Below, piece by piece: positions 15,780 to 25,277 of a stretch of 33,880 nt of DNA. The stretch is taken from positions 1 through 33,880 of the forward strand of contig NZ_NTFS01000018.1 of the NCBI RefSeq assembly GCF_002289455.1. Reading direction: 5' to 3'. Numbering within the stretch: position 1 is the stretch's first letter; every line of letters starts with the position of its first letter. The DNA is from Brunnivagina elsteri CCALA 953. Lineage in GTDB: Bacteria; Cyanobacteriota; Cyanobacteriia; Cyanobacteriales; Nostocaceae. Position numbers and translations under genes: made by a program. The notes beneath the pieces are model-generated. The model saw only the letters and a list, made by a program, of their open reading frames with translations, had not been told where the DNA came from and made no database searches.

Positions 15780-16087
15780 ATGCTGTGATGCGATCGCATT
15801 TATTCATCATTTCTATGTCTCTATACAATACATAGAATTTACCAAGAATCTCCATACCGATACTGAAATCATACTTACGACAGAAAAAAATCACTAGTTA
15901 GGAGTAACCAAAATAAAGCTATCATCTAAACAAATAGCTGAAAAATTTATGAAATAATCTGTCTTTACTAGTAATTTTTACTTAAAGAACCTTCTACTTT
16001 TTACTTTTGCCTGGTTATAGTTAGTTAGCAATTTATCAACAACCATACCCAATCAAGTAAGTTAAAAATTTCACCATCAAAATATAA
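15780..16087. other. Gene-free spacer between convergent genes
   Basis: 308 AT-rich bases with one HIP1 octamer near 15790. No gene, RNA or strong terminator hairpin seen. Confidence 0.4.
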
Positions 16088-16282
16088 TCAACGACTAGAG
16101 ACTAACTGAACTCTTCCAGCATCCATTTCTGACATTAGTAATTCCAACGCTTCATAGTCAACGTCAGAAATATAACCCATTGCTGTTAACTCATAATTTA
16201 TTTCATTCTCAATCTCCGGAGTTAATTTTTTAATATCTAGAGCCTTTTCTACCAATTGACGGATAGCATATTTTGTGTACAT
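16088..16282 (-). CDS. Small conserved-type cyanobacterial protein
   Basis: 64 residues, acidic and helical (YAIRQLVEKALDIKKLTPEI; then DYEALELLMSEMDAGRVQLV). No membrane segment. It resembles short cyanobacterial proteins of unknown role; no motif reveals an activity. The ATG is preceded by AGGCTTGATGCT, a moderate ribosome-binding site. It stands alone, flanked by two long spacers. Confidence 0.7.
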   Translation of the reverse strand: MYTKYAIRQLVEKALDIKKLTPEIENEINYELTAMGYISDVDYEALELLMSEMDAGRVQLVSSR

Positions 16283-16763
16283 AGCATCAAGCCTAAACTA
16301 GTTTTATAGTCATTATCCCAGGTGCGACTAGGTATAAAATGTGATGCATTTATCTTTCTATCTGTGATTGCGATCGCAGCTATTAAGTGATTTAACCCAT
16401 AACCAAGATACTATATTTACCAGGTGTCACCAACATCAGAAGTCACTATTTTCCAATTACAATAAAAGTCTTTCAAAATCAACCAGTGATAAGAAAAGGT
16501 TTAGTTAATTAGCCATTAAATTAAGATTAAGCGAAGGCGGTTTATTTCAACTGTGTTATTCTTGGTCGAATGTCAACTTAAAAAAGTATCTGAAAATACA
16601 ATTTCCCCAATGGCGATCGTAATCTTTAAACTAAAACTATCAAGTAATAAAGATTCAACAAAGATATGTCAAACGAATGGTCGATGACAAGGAAAACAGT
16701 TTATGGTCAAATACATCTATCTTTAGAGTTTGAGAACTTTAAATAGGTACATAGGAATTAATT
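16283..16763. other. Long divergent spacer before the STAS gene
   Basis: 481 bases. One HIP1 octamer near 16371. No gene or known RNA is recognised; it is long enough to hold regulatory sites or a small RNA but nothing specific is visible. Confidence 0.4.
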
Positions 16764-17090
16764 ATGCAAGCAGTACTTAGTCAAACGAAATTTACAACAG
16801 TAGCTCCTCAAGGTAGCTTGAACGCGGCAAATGCCTTGGAATTTGAGCGCGACTTGACAACAGCCTTGAGACATGACGGAGTTCAAGCCTTACTAGTAAA
16901 CCTCAAGCATGTCGAATCCTTCGACAGCGCTGGTTTAATGTCACTAGTCTCATCTCTCAAACTTGCACAAGCTCTAAACAAGCGCTTTTGTCTCTGTTCT
17001 GTCTCCCCAGCACAGCGAATAATTTTTGAACTAACCCAACTCGATCGTGTATTTGAGATATTAGACGAAATATTAGACTCTGATGCTTAA
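16764..17090 (+). CDS. STAS-domain protein (anti-sigma factor antagonist-like)
   Basis: 108 residues forming one STAS domain. The phosphorylatable serine sits in the usual DS motif, Asp54-Ser55 (FDSAGLMSLV). Such proteins bind or release an anti-sigma factor kinase according to the phosphorylation state of that serine. No RsbW-type kinase or PP2C phosphatase is in this window, so partners are elsewhere. The ribosome-binding site AGGAA is well placed. The gene is followed by the radical SAM gene 207 bp on. Confidence 0.88.
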   Translation: MQAVLSQTKFTTVAPQGSLNAANALEFERDLTTALRHDGVQALLVNLKHVESFDSAGLMSLVSSLKLAQALNKRFCLCSVSPAQRIIFELTQLDRVFEILDEILDSDA

Positions 17091-17297
17091 TTATCTATCT
17101 AGCATCCTTCTTGACAAGGGTGTAATTAAGTGTAGGATGAGAAAACCATTTGGTGCAGCGACAGTTTCACCCCAAATAGAGCAAAAAATACTAATCCAGT
17201 ATCAAAGGGATAACTTGAGATATCTCAACACCCCGAATAAATGCTAAGTTGGATGTGGAGCGCCCTAACTTTTAAATTAGCTAGAAGATAGCGAGAC

Positions 17298-19934
17298 GTG
17301 GCAGTTGCAGTAAAAGAATTAATCACACCGGATATTCTCAAGCCAGGACGTTACTTAGGCAACGAACTTGGCTCAATTCATAAACCTTGGCACCAAGCTG
17401 AGGTTCGCTGGGTACTAACCTATCCAGAAATTTATGAAGTTGGTGCATCAAACTTAGGGCATATCATCCTCTATAATATCCTGAATGCCCAACCCAGACA
17501 ATTGTGCGATCGCGCTTATTTACCAGCACCTGACTTAGCAAGCAAATTACGGACAACCGAAACACCATTGTTTGCAGTCGAGTCCAAGCGATCGCTACGT
17601 GAATTTGATATTTTAGGCTTTAGTCTCAGTTATGAGCTAGGGGCAACAAATATCCTGGAAATGCTGGATTTGGCAGGCATTCCCCTCATCGGGGAAGAAC
17701 GCGACGCTGGCAATTACCCCCTGATTTTTGCAGGTGGTCAAACAGCAACATCAAATCCCGAACCATACAGTGACTTCTTCGATTTTATCGCCTTGGGTGA
17801 CGGCGAAGAACTTTTACCGGAAATCGGTTTAGTTCTGGAAGAAGGTAAGACCAATTGTTTGAGTCGCGAAGAGTTATTACTCGACTTGGCACAAATACCT
17901 GGTGTTTACGTACCCAGATTCTACAACTTAGCCCCAAATGGCTCGGTTCACCCAAACCGTACCGATGTACCCAAACGAATTTTACGCCGAGTCGCAACTC
18001 CAATTCCAGCATACTCAATCGGACTTGTTCCCTACGTTGAAACTGTCCACGACCGCTTGACAATAGAGATTCGTCGTGGTTGTACCAGGGGATGTCGTTT
18101 CTGCCAACCAGGAATGCTTACCCGTCCAGCCCGCGATGTCGAACCCGAAAAGGTTGTGGAAGCCATCACCAAGGGAATGAGGGACACTGGTTATAACGAG
18201 TTTTCCTTACTATCCCTATCCTGCTCCGATTATCTAGCCCTACCAGCAGTAGGAATGGAAATCAAAAACCGCTTAAAAGATGAAAATATATCGCTTTCGT
18301 TGCCCAGCCAAAGGGTAGATCGGTTTGACGAAAATATTGCCAACATATTGGGTGGAACGCGACAAGGTAGTTTAACCTTTGCCCCAGAAGCCGGAACGCA
18401 ACGGATGCGCGATATTGTCAATAAGGGTTTAACCAACGAAGAATTATTACGCGGAGTCAAAACAGCTTGGGAACAAGGCTGGGACAAAATCAAGCTTTAC
18501 TTCATGATTGGTTTACCTGGCGAAACCGACATTGATGTTTTGGGAATCGTGGAAACAGTCGCTTGGTTGCAACGGGAATGTCGAGGCAGAGGTAGAAAGC
18601 CGTTAAACTTTAACTTAACAATTTCTAACTTTACCCCCAAACCCCATACCCCATTTCAATGGCATTCCGTAGCCACAGGCGAATTTGAACGCAAGCAAAA
18701 ATTATTGCGTCGAGAATTCCGCAACCTACGCGGGGTAAAAGTCAACTACACCGACGTTCGGATTTCCGCAATGGAAGACTTTATCGGACGGGGCGATCGC
18801 ACTCTCGGTACAGTAGTCAAAAGAGCCTGGGAACTAGGTGCTGGTATGGATTCTTGGTATGAAAGCGCAGATAAAGCTTTTGCTGCCTGGGAACAAGCCA
18901 TTACCGAAGCCGGTTTATCATTCAAATATCGCCAAGTCGAAAATGGTGAGTGGAATTTATTTAGCGATGGGCAAACAGTTGGAGAAAATGCGGAAAAGCA
19001 AAATATTCCCAATTCCCTACTCCCCCACTCCCTCAATTATCCCCTCCCCTGGGACCACATCGACACCGGGATAGAGAAAAAATGGCTCCAAGAAGACTTA
19101 CAACGTGCCCTGGAAGCCGCAACAATTCCCGATTGTTCCTTTGAAGGATGTTCTCACTGTGGTGTTTGTGGAACTGACTTCGGTCATAATATCGTCATCG
19201 AAGCCCTTCCCATTCCCAAATTTGCAGGTGATTTTGTCCCCAATACCAACAAAGTTCAGCGTTTGCGGATTTGGTTTGGTAAACTTGGAGATATGTCATT
19301 GATTGGACACTTGGACATCATGCGGTTATTCGATCGCGTCGTGCGACGGGCAGGATTACCAATTGCATTTACAGGTGGATTCCATCCCAATCCCCGCATA
19401 TGTTTAGCAAATGCCCTACCATTAGGTGCAACCAGTAGCGGTGAAGTCGTCGATTTTGAGCTAACACAAATTGTTGATGTCGAAAATTTCCGCACACAAC
19501 TTGTAAAAGCACTACCTGACGATATCCCAATCTATAATGTGGTAGAACTCGATTTGAAAGCACCTGCCGCAACCCAGGTTCTCGAAGCTGCCGAATATGA
19601 GATTACCATCGCCGTAACCGAGCAAATACCCTCGACACAGTGGCAGCTTTGGATTGATACAATCAAAGCAAAACCGGAAATTTGGTGCGAACAAACAACC
19701 AAATCTGGAAAAACCCACTCAGTTAACCTACGCGATCGCCTGTTTGAATTAGAATTAGTCGAAAATTCAACAAGCATTGTCGATTATGCAGTCAAACTGC
19801 GATATATGGGTAGCTGTCGTAACGATGGTACTCTGTTGCGTCCCGAACAAATCCTGTTTATGCTAGAAGAAATCACAGGCGGTGAATTCCAACTCCTGCA
19901 TGTACATCGATGTACTCTGATTTTGCGGGATTAA
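17298..19934 (+). CDS. B12-binding-type radical SAM protein with DUF2344/TIGR03936 domain
   Basis: 878 residues. The radical SAM cluster motif is CTRGCRFC, with Cys262, Cys266 and Cys269. The N-terminal ~200 residues resemble the B12-binding half of TIGR03960 proteins. The C-terminal ~220 residues (from about LRIWFGKLGDMSLIGHLDIM) match TIGR03936/DUF2344, a domain often encoded beside or fused to RNase E/G. A cysteine-rich linker (CSFEGCSHCGVCG) joins the parts. The reaction is unknown; a role in ribosome or RNA modification is inferred from its neighbours. Translation starts at GTG; rne follows after a 1.38-kb gap. Confidence 0.87.
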   Translation: MAVAVKELITPDILKPGRYLGNELGSIHKPWHQAEVRWVLTYPEIYEVGASNLGHIILYNILNAQPRQLCDRAYLPAPDLASKLRTTETPLFAVESKRSLREFDILGFSLSYELGATNILEMLDLAGIPLIGEERDAGNYPLIFAGGQTATSNPEPYSDFFDFIALGDGEELLPEIGLVLEEGKTNCLSREELLLDLAQIPGVYVPRFYNLAPNGSVHPNRTDVPKRILRRVATPIPAYSIGLVPYVETVHDRLTIEIRRGCTRGCRFCQPGMLTRPARDVEPEKVVEAITKGMRDTGYNEFSLLSLSCSDYLALPAVGMEIKNRLKDENISLSLPSQRVDRFDENIANILGGTRQGSLTFAPEAGTQRMRDIVNKGLTNEELLRGVKTAWEQGWDKIKLYFMIGLPGETDIDVLGIVETVAWLQRECRGRGRKPLNFNLTISNFTPKPHTPFQWHSVATGEFERKQKLLRREFRNLRGVKVNYTDVRISAMEDFIGRGDRTLGTVVKRAWELGAGMDSWYESADKAFAAWEQAITEAGLSFKYRQVENGEWNLFSDGQTVGENAEKQNIPNSLLPHSLNYPLPWDHIDTGIEKKWLQEDLQRALEAATIPDCSFEGCSHCGVCGTDFGHNIVIEALPIPKFAGDFVPNTNKVQRLRIWFGKLGDMSLIGHLDIMRLFDRVVRRAGLPIAFTGGFHPNPRICLANALPLGATSSGEVVDFELTQIVDVENFRTQLVKALPDDIPIYNVVELDLKAPAATQVLEAAEYEITIAVTEQIPSTQWQLWIDTIKAKPEIWCEQTTKSGKTHSVNLRDRLFELELVENSTSIVDYAVKLRYMGSCRNDGTLLRPEQILFMLEEITGGEFQLLHVHRCTLILRD

Positions 19935-21313
19935 ACTAAAAGAAGGCAACGGCTCAATTTGTTGTCATCTAAATTTGAGATGAAGGAATTGATTTTTTGC
20001 AAGGTTGCGTTAGAATGGGATGAAGAGAAATTTTCTGGCGATGCATTGAGCGAACTGATTCATTAACCCTAATATTCAGGGCAGAAGAGCAAAGATTTCA
20101 GAGTGTAATTTCTAGGATTTTTCCCGGATATCAGCCGTGTAGATTAGATAGCACTCTCTCGCTTACAGCTATTTTTATGAATCAGTAAGCTAAATTACGC
20201 TCCGTCAGCAATTCTCGCTATATCTTTTTAAAACAATTGCTGAATGTCGAATCCACACTTGGTCAATAACTCAGCCCTAAAGGGACTGAGCTTGTAAGTA
20301 ACAGGGCTTACGTGTTTGACTAGCTCACTAAGACACAGTTTGGTACGAACTTCCGAATGTTTCCCTAGTTCGGACTATCTTCAAACTATCTTGTTAATAG
20401 TGTTGGTTTGAGCCAAGACATCTTAACTGTGTTGAGCGAGGGGACTTAAACAGGTTTGCTGGTGAGTCCACTTGGCGGTGTCGGTTTCCGTCCCGCCAAA
20501 GTGGCGAACCCGTAAGGGTTCCTGGGATTATATCCATTTAAAAACCAGCATAAAAAATACTGTAGTTAAAATCACTCGTGTCGCTTCCCTAGGAAGCACT
20601 AAAAGTGACTTAAGTTTCCCGCATCCCGCGAGGTTTTATGAGTTCTATAAGTATTTTTACTAATACCTCATCTTATCGGGTGTGAAAATTTCTGTAAACG
20701 AGGCAGTGACTGTAGTCCAACCTGCGGGTACAGTAAAATGATTGCCGCTTTGCTGTAATCCTTTCCGTAGAGTTTAAGCTAGTCTAAAGCGAAAAGACAG
20801 CTACCGACTCCGGTTTCTTCCGACTTTGCAGACTGGATATTATCGATTTAATGTGCCTAAGGAGCAATCCTGGGAACAAAGAAAGAAAGAAAGAATTAGT
20901 TTGTATTGTTTGGTGACTTTAGTCTGTCATCACAGCCTGCCACCACCATAACAAGCTTTTGGCTCTGAAACGTTCTCAAAACCACTTATCCGAAAGGACA
21001 AGCTTCTGCTTTTTGCAACGAACAGAACTTTTTACTGAGACTATTTTAGATACAGCATTGCAGCAAAAATAACCACGAGTAGATGATTATTATTGCTTAA
21101 AACTTTATGCAGCCGTTCTGGAACGTAGGTGTAATTAAGCGTAGTTAGACGATGCTCCTTGCGAGCAAATGCGCTTGCCGTTGTGTCGATAGCTTCCCCC
21201 ATATAACTTGAGACAAGCACTTGTTATTACTAGCAGCAAAACATCGAAGTAGAGGGAAAGATGGATAACCAACCTCCAGAATCGATTGCGCTGCCAATTT
21301 TTAAGGAAATTGA
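19935..21313 (+). promoter_or_regulatory. 1.38-kb gap containing the probable rne leader
   Basis: No convincing gene is present. It contains hairpins at 20270-20290 (ctcag/ctgag around ccct-aggg), 20468-20504 (ccacttggcgg with ccgccaaagtgg) and 20506-20521 (gaaccc-gtaa-gggttc, a GNRA-type loop), and an A/G-rich gaaagaaagaaa run near 20880. Long rne 5' leaders that RNase E itself cleaves to control its level are known in E. coli and reported in cyanobacteria. Whether all of this is leader, or part is repeat-derived (the 20468-20521 hairpins resemble dispersed palindromes), cannot be decided by eye. Confidence 0.5.
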
Positions 21314-23470
21314 ATGCCAAAACAAATTATCATTGCCGAGCAGCATCAAATTGCTGCGGTCTTTTCTGAAGACCAAATACAAGAACTCGTAGTTGCTACG
21401 GGACATCACCAAATTGGTGATATTTACTTAGGTGTTGTCGAAAACGTTTTACCTGGTATTGATGCTGCGTTCGTAAATATCGGCGACCCCGAACGTAATG
21501 GTTTTATTCACGTTACTGATTTAGGACCGTTACGATTAAAACGCAGTGCTGCGGCAATTACTGAATTATTAACACCACAACAGAAAGTTTTGGTGCAGGT
21601 AATGAAGGAGCCGACAGGCAGCAAGGGACCAAGATTAACAGGTAACATTACCTTACCGGGTCGTTACGTTGTTTTGATGCCCTACGGTAGAGGTGTCAAT
21701 TTATCCCGTCGGATCAAAAACGAGAACGAGCGCAACCGTTTACGGGCACTAGCGATTTTAATTAAACCTGCGGGAATGGGTTTACTTGTTCGTACCGAAG
21801 CCGAAGGCAAACCTGAAGAAGCAATTATTGAAGACTTAGAAGTTTTACAAAAGCAGTGGGAAGTAATTCAGCAAGAAGCACAGTCAACCCGTGCCCCAGC
21901 ATTGCTCAACCGCGATGACGACTTTATTCAGCGTGTTCTTCGAGATATGTACGGTGCAGATGTCAACCGAATTGTCGTTGATTCTAGTACCGGATTGAAG
22001 CGAGTCAAGCAGTACTTGCAGAACTGGAGTGGAGGACAAACACCACAAGGATTATTGATTGACCACCATCGCGATCGCACTCCCATACTCGAGTACTTCC
22101 GCATCAGTGCCGCCATTAAAGAAGCTCTCAAACCGAGAGTCGATTTACCTTCCGGTGGTTATATCATTATCGAACCGACCGAAGCATTAACAGTAATTGA
22201 TGTCAACTCCGGTTCCTTTACCCGCTCCGCAACCGCGAGGGAAACTGTACTCTGGACAAACTGCGAAGCCGCAACCGAGATAGCCCGTCAATTGCGTTTG
22301 CGTAATATTGCGGGTGTGATTGTAGTCGATTTCATTGATATGGAATCGCGACGCGACCAGTTACAGGTTCTCGAGCACTTTAATAAAGCCCTAAAAGCCG
22401 ACAAAGCACGTCCTCAGATTGCCCAGTTAACCGAATTAGGTTTAGTCGAACTTACACGTAAACGCCAAGGTCAAAATATTTACGAGTTATTCGGTCAAAC
22501 TTGCCAGACATGTGGTGGTTTAGGACATATCGTGAATTTGCCTGGAGAAGGAGAAAGCCGCAATGCTCCCTCCCCAGTAGAAATACCCGAACGTTTCGTC
22601 TCGCCATCACCAATGCCGCAACCGCGTGAAACTAGGATGCCAGTTGCCCGCATCAACAGCGAACCACGGGAAAACTATCCACGGGAAAACTACGACTCCT
22701 ATAATGAAGGGTTTGATACTGCTGCCGAACCAGAGTTTAATTCTTTAAGTCTTGTCAACCATCCCAGCTATCAAGAATTAGGCGATAAAAATCGTCGTGT
22801 CCGTCGTCGCCAGCGAATTGGAGGTATAAACGGAGGCACACTAAAAGAAGAACAACGGGTAGCGGGAACCCCCGTATCGTTTGTAAAAGATTCCGACTTC
22901 GATGATGATACGGATACCGAAATGGGAGGAGTGACAGAACTACCAACCTTGGGTGTTAGTAAATCACCTTGGGGCGATCGCATTGATGCTCCAAAAGCAA
23001 CAATCTACGACAACCGTACGAAAACAAAGCTTGAGCCAATCAAGCCAGTCGTCGAACCACCGGAAATTGTTTCGGTAGAAATGACCACAGACGAACAGGA
23101 TGTCTACGCATTGATGGGAGTTTCGCCATTAATCCGCTTAAATCGGGAAGTCAAAAGTCCTAAATCGGTTATTATTAACGTCACCTTACCAGGTCAAACT
23201 TCTTCCTCAGAACCTCCGGAACCACAAGAAACATCTGCATCTATCTCAACTTTACCAATACCTGCCCCAGTCAAATTTTCTAGGGAACCTGAACCTGAAC
23301 CTTTAATAGAAATTGATGATGAGGAACCAATTGAAGTCGAAATTGAAGCCGAAATTGAAGTCCAACCAATTCCGCAACAAGAAGAAACTTTTAATGCGAT
23401 CGATGACAGCGAAGCAAGTGGAACACCCAATCGTCGTCGTCGTCGTCGTTCCTCTGCTGGAGATGATTGA
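21314..23470 (+). CDS. rne: Ribonuclease E/G
   Basis: 718 residues. The S1 domain is near residues 35-120; the catalytic Asp residues are D296 (VIDVNSGSF) and D339 (VVDFIDMESR); the zinc link is Cys397/Cys400 (CQTCGG). Residues ~415-718 are a low-complexity, acidic tail. The C-terminus carries RRRRRRSSA, the cyanobacterial nonapeptide reported to bind PNPase. RNase E makes the rate-limiting cuts in mRNA decay and matures rRNA. The ribosome-binding site AAGGAA precedes the ATG. rnhB starts 21 bases after the stop, so they form an operon. Confidence 0.96.
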   Translation: MPKQIIIAEQHQIAAVFSEDQIQELVVATGHHQIGDIYLGVVENVLPGIDAAFVNIGDPERNGFIHVTDLGPLRLKRSAAAITELLTPQQKVLVQVMKEPTGSKGPRLTGNITLPGRYVVLMPYGRGVNLSRRIKNENERNRLRALAILIKPAGMGLLVRTEAEGKPEEAIIEDLEVLQKQWEVIQQEAQSTRAPALLNRDDDFIQRVLRDMYGADVNRIVVDSSTGLKRVKQYLQNWSGGQTPQGLLIDHHRDRTPILEYFRISAAIKEALKPRVDLPSGGYIIIEPTEALTVIDVNSGSFTRSATARETVLWTNCEAATEIARQLRLRNIAGVIVVDFIDMESRRDQLQVLEHFNKALKADKARPQIAQLTELGLVELTRKRQGQNIYELFGQTCQTCGGLGHIVNLPGEGESRNAPSPVEIPERFVSPSPMPQPRETRMPVARINSEPRENYPRENYDSYNEGFDTAAEPEFNSLSLVNHPSYQELGDKNRRVRRRQRIGGINGGTLKEEQRVAGTPVSFVKDSDFDDDTDTEMGGVTELPTLGVSKSPWGDRIDAPKATIYDNRTKTKLEPIKPVVEPPEIVSVEMTTDEQDVYALMGVSPLIRLNREVKSPKSVIINVTLPGQTSSSEPPEPQETSASISTLPIPAPVKFSREPEPEPLIEIDDEEPIEVEIEAEIEVQPIPQQEETFNAIDDSEASGTPNRRRRRRSSAGDD

Positions 23471-23491
23471 TGTTGGCATCCAATAGTCGTT

Positions 23492-24151
23492 ATGGTTAAA
23501 AAAAGGCAAACAACTGTTGTTGAATTACCTCTATTTCCAACTGAATCACACTGGTTAGAATTATCTACTTTGTGGAATACACAAGGAATAATTGCAGGTG
23601 TTGATGAAGTTGGACGAGGGGCATTATTTGGTCCTGTAGTTGCAGCAGCAGTTGTATTGCCGCAAAGTGCTTTGCTTTCCCTGATGACAGCAGGAATCAA
23701 TGACAGTAAAAAATTGTCGCCATCGCGCCGAAATCAGCTAGCTCGCCAGATTGCTACGCTAGCTTGCGATTGGAGAATTGGTTTTGCTTCAACTGCTGAA
23801 ATTGACCAACTAAACATCTTGCAGGCATCTTTATTAGCAATGAAACGGGCTGTACTCAAACTTTCAGTACAGCCCACACTTTGTTTAATTGATGGAAATC
23901 AGCTTGTTACTGGTTTACCAATGTCACAGCAAACAATTGTTAAGGGTGATTCTCTATCTCTTGCGATCGCAGCAGCAAGTATTCTTGCAAAAGTATGGCG
24001 TGATGATTTGATATTGCGACTAGCTGTTAATTATCCTATGTACGATTTAGCACGTAATAAAGGTTACGGCAGCCAACGTCATTTAGCAGCATTACAGGAG
24101 CATGGAGTTTCACGCTTACATCGCAAATCCTTCAGCCCCTGTCAAAATTAG
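23492..24151 (+). CDS. rnhB: Ribonuclease HII
   Basis: 219 residues. GVDEVGRG (residues 36-43; D38 and E39 catalytic), NDSKKLSPSRR, and the later LIDG and AAASILAKVWRD motifs identify RNase HII. It nicks RNA-DNA hybrids and single ribonucleotides in DNA, acting with two metal ions. It follows rne directly, so it should be co-transcribed. The N-terminal ~30 residues (up to NTQG) extend beyond the catalytic core, as is common in cyanobacteria. Confidence 0.95.
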   Translation: MVKKRQTTVVELPLFPTESHWLELSTLWNTQGIIAGVDEVGRGALFGPVVAAAVVLPQSALLSLMTAGINDSKKLSPSRRNQLARQIATLACDWRIGFASTAEIDQLNILQASLLAMKRAVLKLSVQPTLCLIDGNQLVTGLPMSQQTIVKGDSLSLAIAAASILAKVWRDDLILRLAVNYPMYDLARNKGYGSQRHLAALQEHGVSRLHRKSFSPCQN

Positions 24152-24352
24152 GGATTGGGCAAAATCCAATGTATCTTAAACTTACCCAAGGCTTGATAAG
24201 CTGAAAATCTTTTAAAAGTATTGTGGTGCGGAGAGAAGTTTCCGGGGAGACATACTTCACGAAAAACTCTAGGGTATTTTGCCCAGGTATTCGGATGTAA
24301 ATTTAATGCGCGATCGCTCAACATATCTCCGCATCCAAATCAACCCTGAATC

Positions 24353-24955
24353 CTATTCGATATTTAGTATTGGCAATTCTTGACAATTGCCATTAGTTGT
24401 TATACCAGTAGTTTGCACATTTTTAGTCTGTGACTCTACCCAACGGCTATAGTCTGCTAGTAATTGATATAATAATCTTTGTTTAATTGTTAATAAGACA
24501 CTTTTAAGCAAACCATTACCAGCCGTTTCCAAAATTGCTTTCGGAGTGAAGCAGAATGGTGCAGGTAAATCTATTGTTACCTGTAAGTCAGCCCTCCCTT
24601 TCAAGTTTGTTACGGATAAATTTTCTTCTAGGGATAAATATCCTTCTAAATTGAGACTAAAGCGTTGGTTAATATATTCAAAACCCAATATTTCACAAGC
24701 TATAGATTGTAGTCTAATAACTCCACTTGGTTCTGCCCAAACCCTCATATCAACTGTCGGTTGAATGCTGATGGAAATAAAAGTAAGTGGACGCATTTTC
24801 AGGCGAAACACTTCTTCCGAAAGCTGCTTAATTCTGTCAGTTTCAACAAGAGCATAAACTAAGCGCTGGGGTTGGCGAAGATAATGCTGAATGTGAATTG
24901 GCTGCTCTGGAACAGTCATTTCTACCGATTGTAAGGCGTTAAAGGTGGTAGCCAT
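24353..24955 (-). CDS. DUF1997 domain protein
   Basis: 200 residues, soluble. The sequence (e.g. FRLKMRPLTFISISIQPTVD, CEILGFEYINQRFSLNLEG, GRADLQVTIDLPAPFCFTPK) fits DUF1997, a family found in cyanobacteria and plant chloroplasts. The fold is probably a START/SRPBCC-like lipid- or ligand-binding barrel, though that is inference. Function unknown. It is convergent with rnhB and divergent from pheA. Confidence 0.85.
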   Translation of the reverse strand: MATTFNALQSVEMTVPEQPIHIQHYLRQPQRLVYALVETDRIKQLSEEVFRLKMRPLTFISISIQPTVDMRVWAEPSGVIRLQSIACEILGFEYINQRFSLNLEGYLSLEENLSVTNLKGRADLQVTIDLPAPFCFTPKAILETAGNGLLKSVLLTIKQRLLYQLLADYSRWVESQTKNVQTTGITTNGNCQELPILNIE

Positions 24956-25277
24956 GAAATTATTAAATTACCTGTTTAATATTTTAATATTTTTGACTGT
25001 ATGTTTGTGGCTCAAAATCTTCTTTTCCCTACAAGCAAAAAAATAGATCAAGCCATATCCGCACTTTATAAAAATTAGAAAACATTATTACTGGAATTTA
25101 ATCAACTTTTAGTAATAAAATTTTATAATTAAATTACTATCAATAGAATAAGTATTAACAGCACTATACAGTCAAAATCGACACAGCTAAAATCCAAGTA
25201 AAATATGGATTAAAAATAGTGTATCAGAACATCTAAGCTAAATTTATGAATTAAGTTTTTAATTTAGGCAAAAATAT
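24956..25277. other. Divergent AT-rich spacer before pheA
   Basis: 322 very AT-rich bases between two divergent genes. No gene or RNA seen. Several TATAAT-like words occur but none has a convincing -35 partner. Confidence 0.4.

Noticed and set aside
20472-20663. 63-codon frame in the rne leader
   Set aside because: It runs through two hairpins of repeat-like sequence and has no family resemblance.
23194-23700. 168-codon minus-strand frame across the rne end and rnhB start
   Set aside because: Antisense to two well-identified genes; Ser/Thr-rich low-complexity product reflects the rne tail codons.
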